A DNA stretch of 64,000 nt from Euglena gracilis (lineage: Eukaryota > Euglenida > Euglenophyceae > Euglenales). The stretch covers positions 10,348,409 through 10,412,408 of the forward strand of contig CP154957.1 of assembly GCA_039621445.1 (NCBI GenBank), in the 5' to 3' direction. How positions within the stretch are numbered: position 1 is the stretch's first letter; each line of letters opens with the position of its first letter. Shown piece after piece: positions 1 to 10,378 of this stretch. The position numbers and the translations under genes are program-made. Under the pieces are notes generated by a model. That model saw only the letters and a program-made list of their open reading frames with translations. It had not been told where the DNA came from and did not search any database.

Positions 1-1138
1 TGTCTTTTGAACATCCGTTTTGTCCCCACCTAAGTCTTTCTGGTTAGAGACAGCAGCCGTCCACCCCCCCCCTACGCCCAGCCCAAGATTCAGCACCCCC
101 CGTCAGAGGCTGCATTTTTTGTTGGTTTATTTTGGGCTTTAGAAATGCCCCTTGATCCCTATCCCCTGGATCAAAGGCCACTGATCACTGTTTTCTCAAA
201 TCCCCCTCATTTGGAGGCAAGCACTTCGCATTTTTGTGATCATTTGTGCCTTGAGTTAAAAAAGTTTTGCATTTTGGGGGGTTTTGTGTTTCTTTTTTCT
301 TGTTTTCCTTCCAGGAACCTGGCATCGAGCACAGTTTTTGTGCCTTTTTTTTAAATTTTTTGAGAGTTCCATAGTTGTTCCCTTCCTGGACCCCTCCATG
401 GCTGAACAGGAGTACCTACACCCCCCCCGCCCGGGAAACCAGGAAATTGTCTTCCACCCATGTTCCTTCTGCTGGCCTCATAGGAACCTTCCACCTGCCC
501 TTGTACTCACTGGCATGTCACCTGTAATTTTCTGCGATTTTTCATTTTCTGTTGAAAAATGCACACTTCCCGAGTGGCTTTTCATCTAGCTCCTGATTGC
601 AGATGTGGGAAAAGTCCGCATTTTCAATTTTTTGTGTCGGCCGGGGGTTCAAAAATGCCAATTTTTCCCTCTGACCTGGACCCCCTGGTGAACTGTCCTC
701 TTTTTCCGTACTCGCTGTCCCTGTGGGGACTTCCCTCCCTTCACTTCCCTCCATAATCGCTCACTTGTCAGGTGGCAGTTTCCCTGGGGGCAACGCCGCC
801 AACCTACAGACGGCTGAAAACGGCAGAGTCGGAAGCTGCGGCGCTGTTTTGTATGTAAATCGGCCAATTTCAAGCAAGCCGGGGAGTTGCGGGGAAATTA
901 AGATTCTGTTAGATGGGGCGTTCCAAGGGCTTCAATTTAGGTCTCCGGACAATTTGCTTCATTTCCGAGATACTTGGAAAGCATCGGTTTTTTTTGACCC
1001 GAAAACAGTCCAAACCGGCCCCAGAAATGGGCTTCCACTGCACTGACCAGGGGCCCTGTCAGGTTTCCCTCCCCCCGTATCCTTGGGGACGTCCCGGCTG
1101 ACCTGTCACGCTGCGCCACTGATACACCTCCCGGGAAG
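1..1138. other. No gene recognised
   Basis: I see no convincing coding region, RNA gene or mobile element in this stretch. It has C-runs and T-runs and only short chance reading frames. Both strands were read. Confidence 0.5.
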
Positions 1139-1164
1139 GTGCCACGTTGCCTTGTACCGGCTGA

Positions 1165-2240
1165 CGTGGAAGGCTACGACCCCCTCACCGGCACAGTGGG
1201 GCTTGTCGGAAGCCGAGCCCACCCAGCCGGGAGAAGCCCCACCGCGGCGACCGGCGACGTGAGAAGCGGCAAGCGGAGCGGCGGCGGAAGGGGGACCGCC
1301 CGTCGTCGTCGTCGTCGTCCTCCGCGGAGTCAGTCCCGTCGGATGGGCACCGCCGAGCCCACCAAAGCCGTCGCCACCGACGCCGGTCCGCCACAAAGGG
1401 TGTTGCATCCACTTAGAAATGGTGTGTTTTTTTTTCAATTGTATTTGAAATGCCGCTTTATTGGAGGCTCTTTTCATATTAATTCTGTGCATATAAAATA
1501 GCGTCCAGGTCTTTCCTTGTTGAAACCCCAGGTTCTCCCCCATTAAATCCAGGTGGCAGAGTCTTGTTTCAACCCCCCATGTGAAAGTTTTGTGGGGCTG
1601 AAAAAAATTCTGTTGGTGTTCCATCAAGGTTGGCCACAGGTTGAATTTTTGGGGGGAACACCGCCGCAGAGGCTTCCCCGCTTTGCTGTTATTTGTCTCT
1701 TTCGCACCTCCCTTCTCCCAAACGGGCCAAGAAAACCCATCGTCGAGACGCCTCCGCCACCCGTGCGAAACGGGCCCGCCGGCGCTCCCCTTCCCGGTCC
1801 TCTGACTCCCCGGACCCCAACCCGGCCCGGCTGCCAGCACCTCCGCCGCCGGAGCCGTCGTGAGCCTCTCTGGCTCGACGCGGCGAGACCGGTGGCGGTC
1901 TCATTTGAGGCCGCCTTTTCTTTTCGGTACGCACGCCTGGCGGGCCGACCCGGTCCGAGAATGTGCTGGCGACGGTGCAGGACACGAAGGGGTCAGGGTG
2001 CCGAGCGGTCGAGTCCCAACGTGGCAGCCATGCTGACACCCGCACTGCCGACGACTGGGGAACTCAGTGGGCCACGGAAGTCTCGTGCGTTTTCGTCCCG
2101 ATGCAACGCTCTTTTTTTTGGCACGACACTCTCCGTAAGGCATGGGATGTTGCTGAGTCCACTGAACGCATCAGGCAGGTTGTTAAAGTGCATGGCGGTA
2201 GTTTTGGCAATTGAATGGCTAGAATGTCTTGCAATAAAAA
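1165..2240 (+). CDS. Possible Arg/Ser-rich coding fragments (uncertain gene or pseudogene)
   Basis: Three open segments of the same plus-strand frame look protein-like but are separated by stops. Segment 1165-1413 is basic with a run of eight serines (around RRKGDRPSSSSSSSS). Segment 1645-1860 contains ARRRSPSRSSDSPDPNPARL and ends in a Pro-rich tail. Segment about 1906-2214 ends in VVKVHGGSFGN and is followed by AATAAA at 2233-2238. The Arg/Ser composition resembles the low-complexity tails of SR-type RNA-binding proteins, but no RRM or other folded domain is visible, so I do not name a function. A GTGAGC at 1859-1864 could be a 5' splice site, so the segments could be exons, but I could not build a consistent spliced model. 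They may equally be decayed or non-coding GC-rich DNA. Confidence 0.25.
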
Positions 2241-2348
2241 TTCAAAAAACGTTTTGGGATGTCATCAAAATTGAAATTTAATCATTGAATTGTGAAAGTG
2301 TGTTCTTGTCCCAAAAAATCAGATTTCTTGTTCCAAAAAATCAGATTT

Positions 2349-2447
2349 GCACTCCCTCGAGGACAACCAACTAAGGAAGGAAGGGACAGCAAGGGCGAAG
2401 CACAAAGACCTTTTGAGGGCAAAGGCAAAGTGCGGAGCCCGAGGTGC
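2349..2447 (-). repeat. Relic of DIRS element ends (outer tips without ITR body)
   Basis: About 99 bp that match, in order, the reverse complements of the right tip (ACTCCCTCGAGG... to GGGCGAAGCACAAAGACC) and the left tip (GCAAAGTGCGGAGCCCGAGG) of the DIRS copies at 3181-16205. The inverted-repeat body and all coding sequence are absent. It could be an excision or deletion scar, or the product of recombination between tips. It is more diverged than the tips of the full copies. Confidence 0.65.
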
Positions 2448-3180
2448 CAATAAATTCATTGTGCAAATTGTCTTTTTCCTTTTGTGACACCAAAAGGTTT
2501 TTTGTCTTTCATTTCCCTTCCATCCCATGGATTTCTCAAAGAGAAGTGGGTCACACCCAGCTCCGCTCCCCCCCCCTAGGGAGGCCATTGGAAACACCTC
2601 GGGCTCCTCCCGCCAGTTTTTTCATGGCGGAGTGTGTCAGGATCTAGGAGGAATATGGCAGGGGGGGCACAAGACAATTGAGGTCCTTCTTCTCTTGCCA
2701 GCTGCTTGGTGTGGTTTTGCTGTCGGCGCTTTCGCCAGCTGTTTCACCGAATCGGAAGCCGCCGCCCCTGGTCGCTTGGCTAAGGTGTTAAAAATTCTTT
2801 TGGGGCTGAGTCTTTTGTGCGTTCCATTGTCGGGTCTGCTGTCTTGTGCTCCGCCTTCGCTGCCCTGCCCTTGGTCGCTCCTCGCTGGAGTCCAGCACCG
2901 GCCTCCCCGCGAGGCTTTGATTTTGGGGGCAGCCCATCCTTCTCTCAACGGAGGAGGGGTGAGCAAAATGCCAGTAGTCACACGAAACGCAAAGGAAAGC
3001 GGTACCTACTTCTCTGCGCCGGCTGTTGTGTTGTGTTTTTTTGCTCCGAGTTTTCTTTTTCCTACCCTCCGGGTTTTCTCTTTACCTCTTTGCCGTTGGT
3101 GGAAATTTTCTGGATCGGTGAACTGGAGCTTGGGTGCCCCCCCCCTGGCTGTATGATTTTTGGGTGGGGGGCGGGCCCAT
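2448..3180. other. No gene recognised
   Basis: A 209-codon frame (2527-3156, plus) is open here, but its translation is low-complexity and hydrophobic and shows no known domain. I treat it as chance. The right tip of DIRS copy 1 begins at 3181. Confidence 0.4.
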
Positions 3181-3242
3181 TCGTACTCCCTCGAGGAAAA
3201 CCGACAAGGGAGGAAGGGACACCGAGGGCGAAGCACAAAGAC

Positions 3243-3342
3243 CTTGTGAGGCCATGCCTTGCTCGCCAGCGGTGTTGTTTGGACTGCTCTGGTGCGTTGG
3301 GTTAGGAGGTCCCGCTTAGTGCCGCCTCGCCGGAGTTGGCTG
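3243..3342 (+). repeat. Inverted terminal repeat, right end of DIRS copy 1
   Basis: Reverse complement of 7520-7621 with a few mismatches. It shares the core CATGCCTTGCTCGCC and the inner end GCCGGAGTTGGCTG with the ITRs of copies 2 and 3. Confidence 0.88.
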
Positions 3343-5219
3343 ACGATGCTGCTCCGACTGGGCGACGTGGCTTCTTGCCCCTGGGGGGTGTCCCCCCCCT
3401 CTCCCCCCCCTGGCCCCCACTCTCTGACCGAGGGCTTTTGAACACAAATTTTCTTTTACGGGTGGGGGGGTCGGGCTCACAAGGTCTTTGTGCTTCGCCC
3501 TCGGTGTCCCTTCCTCCCTTGTCGGTTTTCCTCGAGGGAGTACGAGACACCTCGGGCTCTGCACTTTGCCCTTGTGAGGCCAGATTGTGCACTGAAATTA
3601 AGAGGGCCAGGGCATTTTCCAGGGCACCTTGGGCACCAAGTCGTTGATAGTGGGCTGTAAAAGCCTCCACCCCCCTCCACGGGCCAATTTCACAAACTTC
3701 TTAGGCAGAGAGGCCCAATTTTTTGAGTAAACCAACCCCTGCCCCTCTGGTGGAGTGGGCCCCCCACACCTGGGGGGGGTGCCCCATGATTGGCCAAAAA
3801 GTATTTTGTGATAGAAGCAATTGTGTCATCACTTATGGCCCTGAAGGGGGGTTTTAATGAAATTAGGAGGGGCCCCCAGGTCCGACGAATAAACGTGTAG
3901 CAGCCACATAGCACATCATTAAATGAAAGGGGCTTATTTGGGGACACTGGGGAATGGACACAACCCTTTCCCACTTATGGAATTTCTGTCCTTTACGCTT
4001 AATCTTGATGTAGGGTGCCCTACCAAACACACTGGTGGTTCGTTTGACTTGCGATAAGTCTGAGGATCGGTATAAACAGAGGATTCGTGAGCAAAAAATC
4101 AGTTTGTGTACGCAATGTACAAATATCAGTGGGCATGGGCGCCTTTGCCAGCCCCAGGAGGATTGGGAGGGGGTCCCAAAATGCTCCATACTTCTCCAGG
4201 TTTTGGTATAAAGCCTCTTGTAGGGGGCTAACAGAGTGTGGAATCTCAGCCCACCAAACCCAGGAATCAAAAGCATAGCAGTGTAGGCATTACGGGCTTG
4301 GGCCTTGGAAAAAAAATTGGAATAATTGAATTAAAGCGTCAGCCACTTGGTCTGTGGTGGCTTCAGGGGGAGGCACCCCCATGTGTTCCAAAATTACCCA
4401 CAGAAGTGCAAAAGCACTCTGATAACGTTTTAAGCTGGGGTTTCCCCACAGGAAATCGTCAATGGTCTCAACCTGAATTTGTTTCCCCTCCAAAATTTGC
4501 CTGAGCAAATCATGCAAACCATGGGCCACCTGGGGGGTGGCATTTGCTCCCCCCTGCAGTTGGTGAACATGCCCCTGTAGGGGGTGATTTTCAGGCAGGG
4601 GGTCCCTGGAACTTTCATTTCTATTAATTGGGGCCACCGTGTGGCTGAATCCCAGTAGGGGGTGACCATCAAAACTTTGGTCTGGGGAAACATTTTCAAT
4701 CTGGGTAGAAATTGTTGAATTATTGACCAGGGGGAGTTTGCATAAAGATCCCCCATCTTGTCCAGTGGACATTGTAAGGCATTTACTGCTGTGGCTTCCC
4801 AATGGGGCCACCTGGCCACAAAATTGGGCAGTTTTTTGTTGCGTGGGGAGGCAAATAAATCTGTTCCCAGATTTATGAAATTTGTGATTTGCTTTCTGAG
4901 CCATTGAAAAAGTTGGGGGTCTAAAGAATAATCCCCCCTGTCCATTTCCCATCTGCTGATGGAGTCTGCTAGGCAGTCTTTTGAAGGTACCCAGTTGACT
5001 TAGTGGTCTACTTGGTGCTCCATGCACCACTTGAAAAATGGTCTTAGCATTTTGTTGAAGGGGTCCTTTCTGCCCCCACCTTTTGTTAGGTAAAAGTAAA
5101 TTACCTGGTTGTCCACTGATAAGGAAACGGTTTCTCCAGGTTTGCTCAAACTTTTCAAAGTGCTGATTGCTGCACTGAGCTCCTTTACATTGATGTGCAA
5201 AATGGAGTCTTTTCTCCAA
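3302..5219 (-). pseudogene. DIRS copy 1 tyrosine recombinase
   Basis: An open frame from 5219 overlaps the RT/RNase H tail in the -1 frame and runs into the N-terminal recombinase domain (NPSLKRYQSAFALLW, near 4400). The catalytic domain keeps the first Arg in LYRSSDL. The H-x-x-R box is frameshifted, and the block with the nucleophilic Tyr (EAFTAHYQRLGA) reappears in another frame at 3670. The C-terminus runs through the internal complementary region. Several indels make it non-functional. Confidence 0.85.
3478..3581 (-). repeat. Internal complementary region (ICR) of DIRS copy 1
   Basis: About 104 bp in which a copy of the right tip and a copy of the left tip are joined head to tail. The join is GTACGA/GACACC in plus orientation. 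This is the hallmark DIRS region thought to guide circle formation during replication. It lies inside the recombinase reading frame. Confidence 0.85.
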
Positions 5220-6057
5220 AATTCCTGCACAATTTCTCCTATGTGGATGTCCAGCCCCCCCCCCCAGGCATGGGTGCTGCTGTCTGAGTGCAACACTCTG
5301 GTTGCATTTTGGGGGAAGGGTCTGCCCCCCCCAGGTGTCCAGCAGAATTTTATTTCCCTTAATTGGGCCCTGATTTCCTGGGAAATGGGGTGTTTTGAGC
5401 CCAGGGGGCTGTGGACTTTGCCACCAAAAAAATTGCCAGGGTGTCTGTAAAAGCCGTTAAAAATGGCAGGGCCATCAAGTTGCATCTTATTTGGCCCAAA
5501 ATGGCAGCCAATTGTCTTTTTGACATGTAATCTTTTTTCACAATTTTTCCCAGCTCCTTTTTTATTGTTTTGACTTTCTGGGGGGGCACCTGTAGCTTTC
5601 CTTCCTGGAAGTTCAGTTGAAAACCCAGGCTGGAGGGTGGACTTTTTCACATTGATTTTGAACCCAGAATCCAGCAAATCTTTGACAACTGTGTTCAGGT
5701 GATTTTGTAAAATGTGGGCCACCAGCAAAATGTCGTCCAGGTAAATAAAAACCTGGATGCCCCTTTTTCTCCACAGTTTTTCGAACGTTTTCATCACTGA
5801 CATGAAAATTTGGGGCATTACATTTAGCCCAAAGCAGCCTGTTTGAAACTCCCAGGTCTGCCCCCCCCACCTGATGCCTTAAAAATGGCCTTAGGCCTGG
5901 ACCTAATGGGATATGAAAATAGGCATCCTTTAAGTCTATTTTTGCTGCCCAGTGTCCTTTTTCCAAAACTGGAAAAATGAGTTGGATATGATCCAGCTTG
6001 AAAGGTTTTGCTTGAAACTGCTGATTTATTTCTCTGCAGTCGCTGATCATTCTCCAT
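4430..6057 (-). pseudogene. DIRS copy 1 reverse transcriptase/RNase H
   Basis: RT motif A (KIDLKDAYFHIP) lies near 5950 and motif C (IYLDDILLV) near 5740, followed by a connection region ending AAILGQIRCNLMALPF. The RNase H carries the expected acidic residues: LHSDSSTHAWGG, INVKELSAAI and LSVDNQVIY. The C-terminal part (4430-4945) contains the TDLFASP motif typical of DIRS/Ngaro RNase H regions. The homologous frame ends at a stop after ETPA in this copy and ETPV in copies 2 and 3. Frameshifts after HQVGG, near 5640 and near 4950 inactivate it. At the T-run frameshifted in copy 3, this copy has seven Ts and is in frame. Confidence 0.88.
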
Positions 6058-7366
6058 TTGGTTGTTCCCCCCTTCTGGTTTTGAAATTAAAAACCATTGG
6101 GACCAAATGCTGGGTTCCTGAATCCCAAACTCGTTTCACTGACCCAGTTTTTCGTAATCCAGCAGAAATTTTTCTGCCTGGTTCAGGTCCAGGTTGGCTC
6201 TGGGTTTTGGGTGGGTGTACAATTTTGGGGGATTCACCCAGGGGGGTTGAATTCCATTTTTTATCAATTGACATGTTGCTGGGGGGGCATTTTTTGCCCA
6301 CCATTTTATACTTTTCTGAAGTCTCCGGTACAGGGGGGTGTCTCCCCATTTTTCCTCCATGGAATGTATTTTCCCAACTAGATAATTTTCTGGGTGCTGG
6401 GTGATGGGTGTTGGACATTGCACCCCTGGGGATTGAGCATTTTCTAAAGGTGGCTGGGGGGGTGTGCATGCTCTGCTCACAGGCTCTATGATCCTCCACT
6501 TTGTCGTTGGTGTTGTCGATTGACATACCATAGGGGCCCCTTTTTGGGTCTCCCCCTTTTTTGGTTTGCCCCTGCCATGGGCATTGACAAAGACTGTTAA
6601 GGGGGGGTTGCCCCCTTGTCGTCCACTGCCCCTTTGGGGGCATCCTCCTGGGGCTGCCACCGTACATTGAAACCCCTTGCTGGGGGATAGCCTTTTAGCT
6701 TCTGGGGATTTTCCCCTTCTGATAATTGATGGCCCCAGTGGCCTTGAATTTGTTGATGTTGTCGATGATAACTCTGGCCCCACTGGCCCTCTGGAATTTT
6801 TGATAGTCCCCATTGACTTCTCTTCGATCTTGGGCGCCATGCCTATTGAAAATCTTGGGACGCCACTGGGGGCCCATCCTTTACCCCTGATGGGGTGTGT
6901 GATGAAGAAATGGTTGGGGGGGGGTGTTGTGGACCTGCCCTGCCCCTGCCACTGGGCATTTGTTTGTGGAAACGGCCACCCTGGCCTTGGTATTGTTGGC
7001 CACCCTGGCCTTTGTTCCATCGGCCACCATGGCCATTGCTGTTGTGGCCGCCATGGCCCAGCTTGCTGTTGTGGCCTCCATGGCCCAGCTTGAACAATGT
7101 ATTTGTGTAACTGGGATATGGGCCTCCATGGCCCTTGCCGTAGTGGCATGACAGCTGTCTTGGATTTTGTGTCCTTCGGGTTTTTCTGACCACTGTCTGC
7201 CAAAGTCTGTGGCTGTCACTGGGTTTTTAGAAACTTTTTCTGGGGGGGATGGGACAGCCACGGATCGCCACGGTTGCACCGCGCCGTCCGGTCGTCCAGC
7301 TGTAGCGGCAGCCACTTCTTGTTGTTCAGTGATGGTCTTCTTCGTGTTGGCAATTGCATTTCTCAT
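6050..7366 (-). pseudogene. DIRS copy 1 gag-like N-terminal region and pre-RT linker
   Basis: The reading frame starts at 7366 and shares a short conserved block with copy 2 (AAATAGRPDGAVQPWRSV against AAAAGEPGDADKPWQAVV). A Gly/His-rich stretch follows with repeated GHGG and GQGG units (about 6843-7193), then a linker with MEEKWGDTPL and IQPPWVNPPK that all copies with this region share. No CCHC zinc knuckle is visible, so 'gag-like' rests on position before the RT and basic, low-complexity composition. The frame changes at least twice, so the copy is dead. Confidence 0.7.
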
Positions 7367-7519
7367 TGAAGTCTTGAAATGTCAACAATTTCTGAATTTA
7401 TATTCTCTACGAGCGTCACCTTCCGGATAATTTGATTGACTTAACTCTTTCAAATTCAATTGTCAAGGTTCTTGAATTGAGTTTCCTTTCTTCTGGGTGT
7501 CGAAGGGCAAATTAAGAGT

Positions 7520-7621
7520 CAGCCAACTCCGGCGAAAAAAGGCACTAAGCGGGACCTCCTAACCCAACGCACCAGAGCAATCCAAACAACACCGCCGGCG
7601 AGCAAGGCATGGCCTCGCAAG
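7520..7621 (-). repeat. Inverted terminal repeat, left end of DIRS copy 1
   Basis: Pairs with 3243-3342. It contains CAGCCAACTCCGGCGA at its inner end and GGCGAGCAAGGCATGG near its outer end. The non-inverted outer tip continues to 7646. Confidence 0.88.
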
Positions 7622-7646
7622 GGCAAAGTGCAGAGCCCGAGGTGTC

Positions 7647-7892
7647 CTTGCCTTTGCGCTTCGCAAGTGGGGCCCGTCCGCCCCCGGAATTGGTGTTTTC
7701 GGGACTCGTAGACCCCCTGTCGCAGGACTTGGCTCGATGGGACTTCCCCCCCCTTTTTTGTCGCAAAGTTTTGTGCGACATTTTTCCGCTTCATTGGCCA
7801 CTTTTGGTCACCTTTGGCCAGCCTGGGCATATTTGAATTTCATCCGTTCTAGTTTCTGCAAACCCAACTACAGAACCCCTGCGTCCAGCACA
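7647..7892. other. Spacer between DIRS copies 1 and 2
   Basis: 246 bp with no similarity to the elements that I can see and no coding signal. It separates copy 1 (minus) from copy 2 (plus), which sit left end to left end. Confidence 0.5.
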
Positions 7893-8017
7893 GACACCTC
7901 GGGCTCCGCACTTTGCCCTTGTGAGGCCATGCCTTGCTCGCCGGAGGTCTGTTGTTTGATTGTGACGCGTTGGGTTAGGAGTCCCTGCTTAGTGCCTTTT
8001 TTCGCCGGAGTTGGCTG
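7893..8017 (+). repeat. Left tip and ITR of DIRS copy 2
   Basis: Starts with GACACCTCGGGCTCCGCAC. The part from CCTTGTGAGG to GGAGTTGGCTG is inverted relative to 11464-11560. About 155 bp of A-rich leader follow before the gag-like start. Confidence 0.88.
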
Positions 8018-8173
8018 ATTCCTAAAATTCCCTTCGACACCCAGAAGAAAGGAGAACACCTCAACTCAAGACTACGAAGTCACCGAAGAAAGTTCAAGTC
8101 AAATTCAATTTCCAGAACGAGAAGAACCAGCTGAATAACAAACTTCAGAAAAAAAAATCAACAACTGACTTCA

Positions 8174-8959
8174 ATGAAAGATGACTTGGGGAAGAAATTG
8201 GTATTACGACGAGAAGCAGCGGTGGCCGCAGCAGCTGGAGAACCTGGAGATGCGGACAAGCCGTGGCAAGCTGTGGTCACCCCTTCCCAACCCCTCTCAG
8301 AAATTTCACGACAGCCAAACCCCCCCAGTGACCACAGCCCTTGGCAGACAGTGGTCAAGAAGTCCAGAAAAGGGAAAGGACCAATGGCCCCAGGCCCTCC
8401 AAGGCCCAACCCAGACAGGTCTTCCAGGGCCCAGCCCAGACATGTCTTCCAGGGCCAAGTACCCTTACAATTCAAAATGCCAGCCAGGAATTCAGGCCAG
8501 AGGGCCAGAGCCCACATGGGCAGATGGAACCAAGGCCAAGGGGGAGAGCATCACAGAGGCCATGGTGGCCAGTATTTCAAGTCAACCCCACTGGGAGAGG
8601 TCAACCAACAGGTCTGCCAACAACTTCTTTTCAAAAAGTCTTTTCCACATTCCCCACCAAGGGGCAAGGGCTTCAATGCCCCCCCAAGATTTCAATTGGG
8701 CATGGGAGCCAAAGACAGAGCAAGATGCCCAAGACCCAAGGGGGGTCAAGACCATTCAACAAGGGCAGGGGACCCTTTCAAAGCAGGGCCATGGTGGCCA
8801 ATATCTGCTGGGCCACGACGGCATTCCCCAGGCCATGAAGGCAACACACCAGGGCCATGGCGGCCATTTAATTTCAAGCCCACTGGGCACATTATGCACA
8901 GGCCACTGGGGCCAGAAGCTAACAGACCTGGGAATTCCAGGCAGGCTGTTTTGGCCTAA
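8174..8959 (+). pseudogene. DIRS copy 2 gag-like protein, truncated
   Basis: Starts at ATG 8174 (MKDDLGKKLVLRREAAVAAA). It keeps the conserved blocks DKPWQAVV and PWQTVVKKSRKGKG and a Gly/His-rich part with GQGGEHHRGHGG. It then runs across a deletion junction into RT sequence in the wrong frame (GNSRQAVLA). An overlapping frame from 8181 stays open for 540 codons and picks up RT-derived DNA in non-native frames, so I do not call it the real product. Confidence 0.6.
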
Positions 8960-10378
8960 ACGTGATGCCCCAGATTTTCATGGGGGTTATGAAAACATTC
9001 GAAAAACTTTGGAGAAAAGGGGGCATCCAGGTGTTTATATACCTGGACGACATTTTACCTGTTGCTCCCACCCAAAACATTTTGCAAAGTCATCTGAAAA
9101 CAGTGACAAAAGATTTCTTAAACTCAGGGATCAAAATCAATGTCAAGAAATCAACCCTGCAACCCACCCGAATTGTAAATCATCTTGGCTTTCAATTGAA
9201 CTTTCAAGAAGGAAAATTGCAAGTGCCCCCACAAAAAGTCAAGACAATAAAGAAGGAACTGGGAAAAATCGTGAAAAAGGATTACATGTCAAAAAGGCAA
9301 CTATAGCTGCCATGTTGGGACAAATAAGGTGCAACCTTATGGCCCTGCCCTTTTTAAGGGCTTTCACAGATTGTCTGGCCAGTTTTCTCGTTACAAATTC
9401 TGCAGCCCCCTGGGACTCAAAGCACCTCATTTCTCAAGACATCAAAACCCAATTACGGGAAATAAAAATTCTGCTGGACACCTGGGGGGGCAGACCCTTC
9501 CCCCAAGGTGCAACCAGAGAGTTGCACTCAGACAGCAGCACCCATGCGTGGGGGGGGCTAGACATCCACACTGGAAGTACTGTCCAGGAGTTTTGGAGAG
9601 AAAACTCCATTTTACATATAAACGTCAAAGAATTGCATGCAGCAATCAACACAGTGAAAAGTTTAAGCAAACCAGGGGAAACCGTGTCCCTGTCAGTGGA
9701 CAATCAGGAAATTTTCTATTACCTGACAAAAGGTGGGGGGAGAAAAGCCCTTTCAACAAAATGCTTCGACCCTTTTTCAAATGGTGCATGGAGCACAACA
9801 TAAACATTCAAGTAAATTGGGTTCCTTCAGACAAATGCCTAGCAGACCCCATCAGCAGATGGGAAATGGACAGGGGGGATTACTCCCTAGACCCACAAAT
9901 TTTTCACTGGCTAAAGCAGTATTTACAAAATTTCATTCAGTTGGAAACAGATTTATTTGCCTCCCCAGGCAACAAAAAACTGCCCAAATTTGTGGCCAGG
10001 TGGCCCCATTGGGAGTCCACAGCAGTGGATGCATTGCAATGTCCACTGGACAACATGGGGGGACTTTATGCCAACCCCCCTTGGTCAATAATTCAAAATT
10101 TTCTCCCCAGACTGAAAGCATTTCCACACACCAAAGTTTTGATGGTCACCCCTGATTGGGATTCAACCACCTGGTGGCCCCAATTAATAAAGATGAAAGT
10201 GCCAGGGACCCCCTGCCTGAAAATCACCCCCTACAGGGGCATGTTCAAAAACTGCAGGGGGGAGAAAATGCCACCCCCCAGATGGCCCCTTCTTTGCATG
10301 ATTTGCTCAGGCAAATGCTGGAGGGGAAACAAATACAAAATCAGACCATTGAAAATTTCCTGGGAAACCCCAGTCTAA
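8930..10378 (+). pseudogene. DIRS copy 2 reverse transcriptase/RNase H, 5'-deleted
   Basis: Begins abruptly at the deletion junction (GIPGRLFWPK in a shifted frame, then MPQIFMGVMKTFEKLW from 8965). RT motif C is present as IYLDDILPV. Motif A is deleted. RNase H blocks LHSDSSTHAWGG, INVKELHAAI and LSVDNQEIFYYL follow, then PFFKWCMEHN, the CLADPISRW motif and a stop after SWETPV at 10376-10378. Frameshifts occur near 9305 and in the G-run near 9735. It cannot encode a working polymerase. Confidence 0.88.

Larger units (their letters stand above)
3181..7646 (-). mobile_element. DIRS-type YR retrotransposon, copy 1 (decayed)
   Basis: This is a 4.47-kb element on the minus strand. Its left tip is at 7646 (GACACCTCGG read on the minus strand) and its right tip at 3181 (ending GGGAGTACGA). 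Inverted terminal repeats of about 100 bp lie at 7520-7621 and 3243-3342. An internal complementary region at 3478-3581 matches both outer tips. The order of coding regions is gag-like, reverse transcriptase/RNase H, then tyrosine recombinase, as in DIRS elements. All three reading frames are broken by indels. For example the recombinase H-x-x-R box is out of frame, and the RT frame shifts just after HQVGG. The tips were placed by comparison with copies 2 and 3. Confidence 0.9.

Noticed and set aside
1106-1840. 244-codon minus-strand frame
   Set aside because: No domain, low-complexity stretches, and the more coding-like pieces are on the plus strand.
2527-3156. 209-codon plus-strand frame
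   Set aside because: Hydrophobic low-complexity translation without a start context or homology clue.
8181-9803. 540-codon frame as the true DIRS copy 2 polyprotein
   Set aside because: It follows non-homologous frames over the gag-like and RT regions; the conserved peptides lie in the 8174, 8962 and 9329 frames.
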